From Alphaproteobacteria bacterium (GTDB lineage Bacteria > Pseudomonadota > Alphaproteobacteria > Sphingomonadales > Sphingomonadaceae), in NCBI GenBank assembly GCA_016650315.1, contig JAENVZ010000107.1:1-7757 (forward strand): a stretch of DNA of 7,757 nt, in the 5' to 3' direction. Numbering within the stretch: the stretch's first letter is position 1; every line of letters starts with the position of its first letter. Under the pieces are notes generated by a model that saw only the letters and a program-made list of their open reading frames with translations, was not told where the DNA came from and ran no database searches. Position numbers and translations under genes: made by a program. Positions 6,929-7,757 of the stretch are shown here, one piece after another.

Positions 6929-7662
6929 GGCATGTCCTGCGATGGTGCATTATCGGCCAGTTGCAGCGGCTGGGGCGGATAGCGCAACGACCCGGTGGGA
7001 TCGGACAACCGCCCCTTGTCGAGCCGCATCATTTGCGCGCCCGGCAATTTGCTGAGCAAATGGATATCGTGCGTGGCTACAACGATGGTCGTCCCCAGCT
7101 TGTTCAGCGCCCCGAACAAGTTCAACAGGCGCTGGGCCATTTCCGGGTCGACATTGCCGGTCGGTTCGTCAGCCACCAATATTTCGGGCCGGCCGATGAC
7201 CGCGCGGGCAATGGCAACGCGCTGCTGTTCCCCACCCGATAGCGTCGCTGGACGAGCGTTCGACCGGTCAGCCAGTCCGACCCAGGCCAGCATTTCATTG
7301 ACCGGTATTTCCAGCTCCTTCTGATCGACGCCTGACACACGCAGCGGCAAGGCAACATTGTCAAAGGCGGAAAGGTGGGGCACCAGTCGGAAATCCTGGA
7401 ATACGACACCGATACGACGGCGAAAACCGGGCAGTCGCTTGCGCGGCAATGTTACAACATCCTCATCAAACATGCGTATGAGGCCGCGGCTGGGGCGCTG
7501 GGCAAGATAGAGAAGCTTCAGAAGCGACGTCTTGCCTGCTCCCGATGCACCGGTCAGGAAATAAAAATTGCCTTTGTTCAGGGTGAAATTGACATCGGAC
7601 AATATTTCCGCGCCCAAACCATAGCGCAACCCGACATTTTCAAACTGGACGATGCTGGACAT
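6925..7662 (-). CDS. ftsE: Cell division ATP-binding protein FtsE
   Basis: The cytoplasmic ABC ATPase of FtsEX, 245 residues from the chosen start. Motifs in order: Walker [10 protein letters not shown] (38-46, Lys44), Q-loop VVFQDF (86-91, Gln89), signature LSGGEQQR (141-148), Walker B ILVADE (161-166, catalytic Glu166), D-loop and H-loop ATHD (196-199, His198). [14 protein letters not shown] (94-107) is typical FtsE. The ATG at 7660-7662 is preferred because it gives the usual short N-terminus ([15 protein letters not shown]) and has AGGGG/TGGAA upstream; the in-frame ATG at 7695 adds eleven residues and has no ribosome site. The chain is about 20 residues longer than E. coli FtsE because of a proline- and glutamine-rich C-terminal tail after residue 220. 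It is the first gene of ftsE-ftsX-ydcF-like-plsC. Confidence 0.95.
   Translation of the reverse strand: MSSIVQFENVGLRYGLGAEILSDVNFTLNKGNFYFLTGASGAGKTSLLKLLYLAQRPSRGLIRMFDEDVVTLPRKRLPGFRRRIGVVFQDFRLVPHLSAFDNVALPLRVSGVDQKELEIPVNEMLAWVGLADRSNARPATLSGGEQQRVAIARAVIGRPEILVADEPTGNVDPEMAQRLLNLFGALNKLGTTIVVATHDIHLLSKLPGAQMMRLDKGRLSDPTGSLRYPPQPLQLADNAPSQDMP
6935..6938 (-). promoter_or_regulatory. Ribosome binding site deciding the ftsX TTG start
   Basis: On the minus strand AGGA sits six bases before the TTG at 6928-6926, inside the last codons of ftsE. This spacing supports the TTG as the true ftsX start with coupled translation. Confidence 0.65.
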
Positions 7663-7757
7663 CGGCTGTGTTCCACCCCTTAACCATCCTGCCATCGCAC
7701 AAGGAAGGCTTACGCGTAAAGGCGAGAAAATACAGTGTCCTGTCTTGAACCCTTGCC
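7663..7757. promoter_or_regulatory. Region upstream of ftsE, promoter expected
   Basis: No gene is visible in these 95 bases; they should carry the ftsE operon promoter and perhaps that of a neighbour beyond the right edge. Two short words stand out: TTAACCAT at 7680-7687, an octamer used as a CtrA half site in Caulobacter, and the perfect palindrome TTACGCGTAA at 7710-7719. No clear -35/-10 pair was found. Confidence 0.45.
7680..7687 (+). promoter_or_regulatory. Possible CtrA half site before ftsE
   Basis: TTAACCAT lies 17 bases before the ftsE ATG, inverted relative to the gene. A second TTAA at the spacing of a full CtrA site (TTAA-N7-TTAA) is absent on both sides. CtrA controls several division genes in alphaproteobacteria, so the place makes sense, but a single octamer is weak evidence. 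Confidence 0.2.

Noticed and set aside
1..7757. A new defence, mobile or biosynthetic system
   Set aside because: All coding space is explained by recognisable housekeeping families; there are no transposase, integrase, toxin-antitoxin or CRISPR signatures and no orphan gene of useful size.

Overview
The window reads as chromosomal core DNA from an alphaproteobacterium, most likely a sphingomonad (Sphingobium, Sphingomonas or Novosphingobium type). Reasons: high GC content, coding style, proteins that read like sphingomonad versions, and a hisC-tyrC pair like the one I recall from the related Zymomonas mobilis. This is inference from reading; no search was run. Nearly every base is coding. 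No rRNA, tRNA, insertion sequence, CRISPR array or prophage signature was seen.

Layout, left to right. (1) Positions 3-905, plus strand: the C-terminal 300 residues of a multi-membrane-span Wzx/MATE-like polysaccharide flippase, cut by the left edge. (2) Positions 2660-925, minus strand: metX then metW with a 4-base stop/start overlap, for methionine synthesis. (3) A 116-base divergent intergenic region (2661-2776) serving metX leftwards and hisC rightwards. (4) Positions 2777-4785, plus strand: hisC then a tyrC-type prephenate/arogenate dehydrogenase, joined by a TAATG overlap. (5) Positions 7662-4743, minus strand: a compact run ftsE, ftsX, a YdcF-like DUF218 membrane protein and a PlsC-like acyltransferase, with ATGA/TTGA-style overlaps or a 6-base gap. 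Its last gene overlaps the 3' end of tyrC by 43 bases in convergent orientation. (6) Positions 7663-7757: region upstream of ftsE, with a CtrA-like half site and a 10-base palindrome, both weak.

Functionally the window joins an amino-acid block (acylation of homoserine by MetX with partner MetW; HisC in histidine and probably aromatic aminotransfer; TyrC in tyrosine synthesis) to an envelope block (FtsEX controlling septal peptidoglycan hydrolysis, a YdcF-like envelope protein, and PlsC acylation of lysophosphatidate). I found no convincing new system. The points worth a second look are small: the convergent gene overlap, the Glu-for-Asp change in the acyltransferase motif, the possible leaderless metX transcript, and the sites upstream of ftsE.
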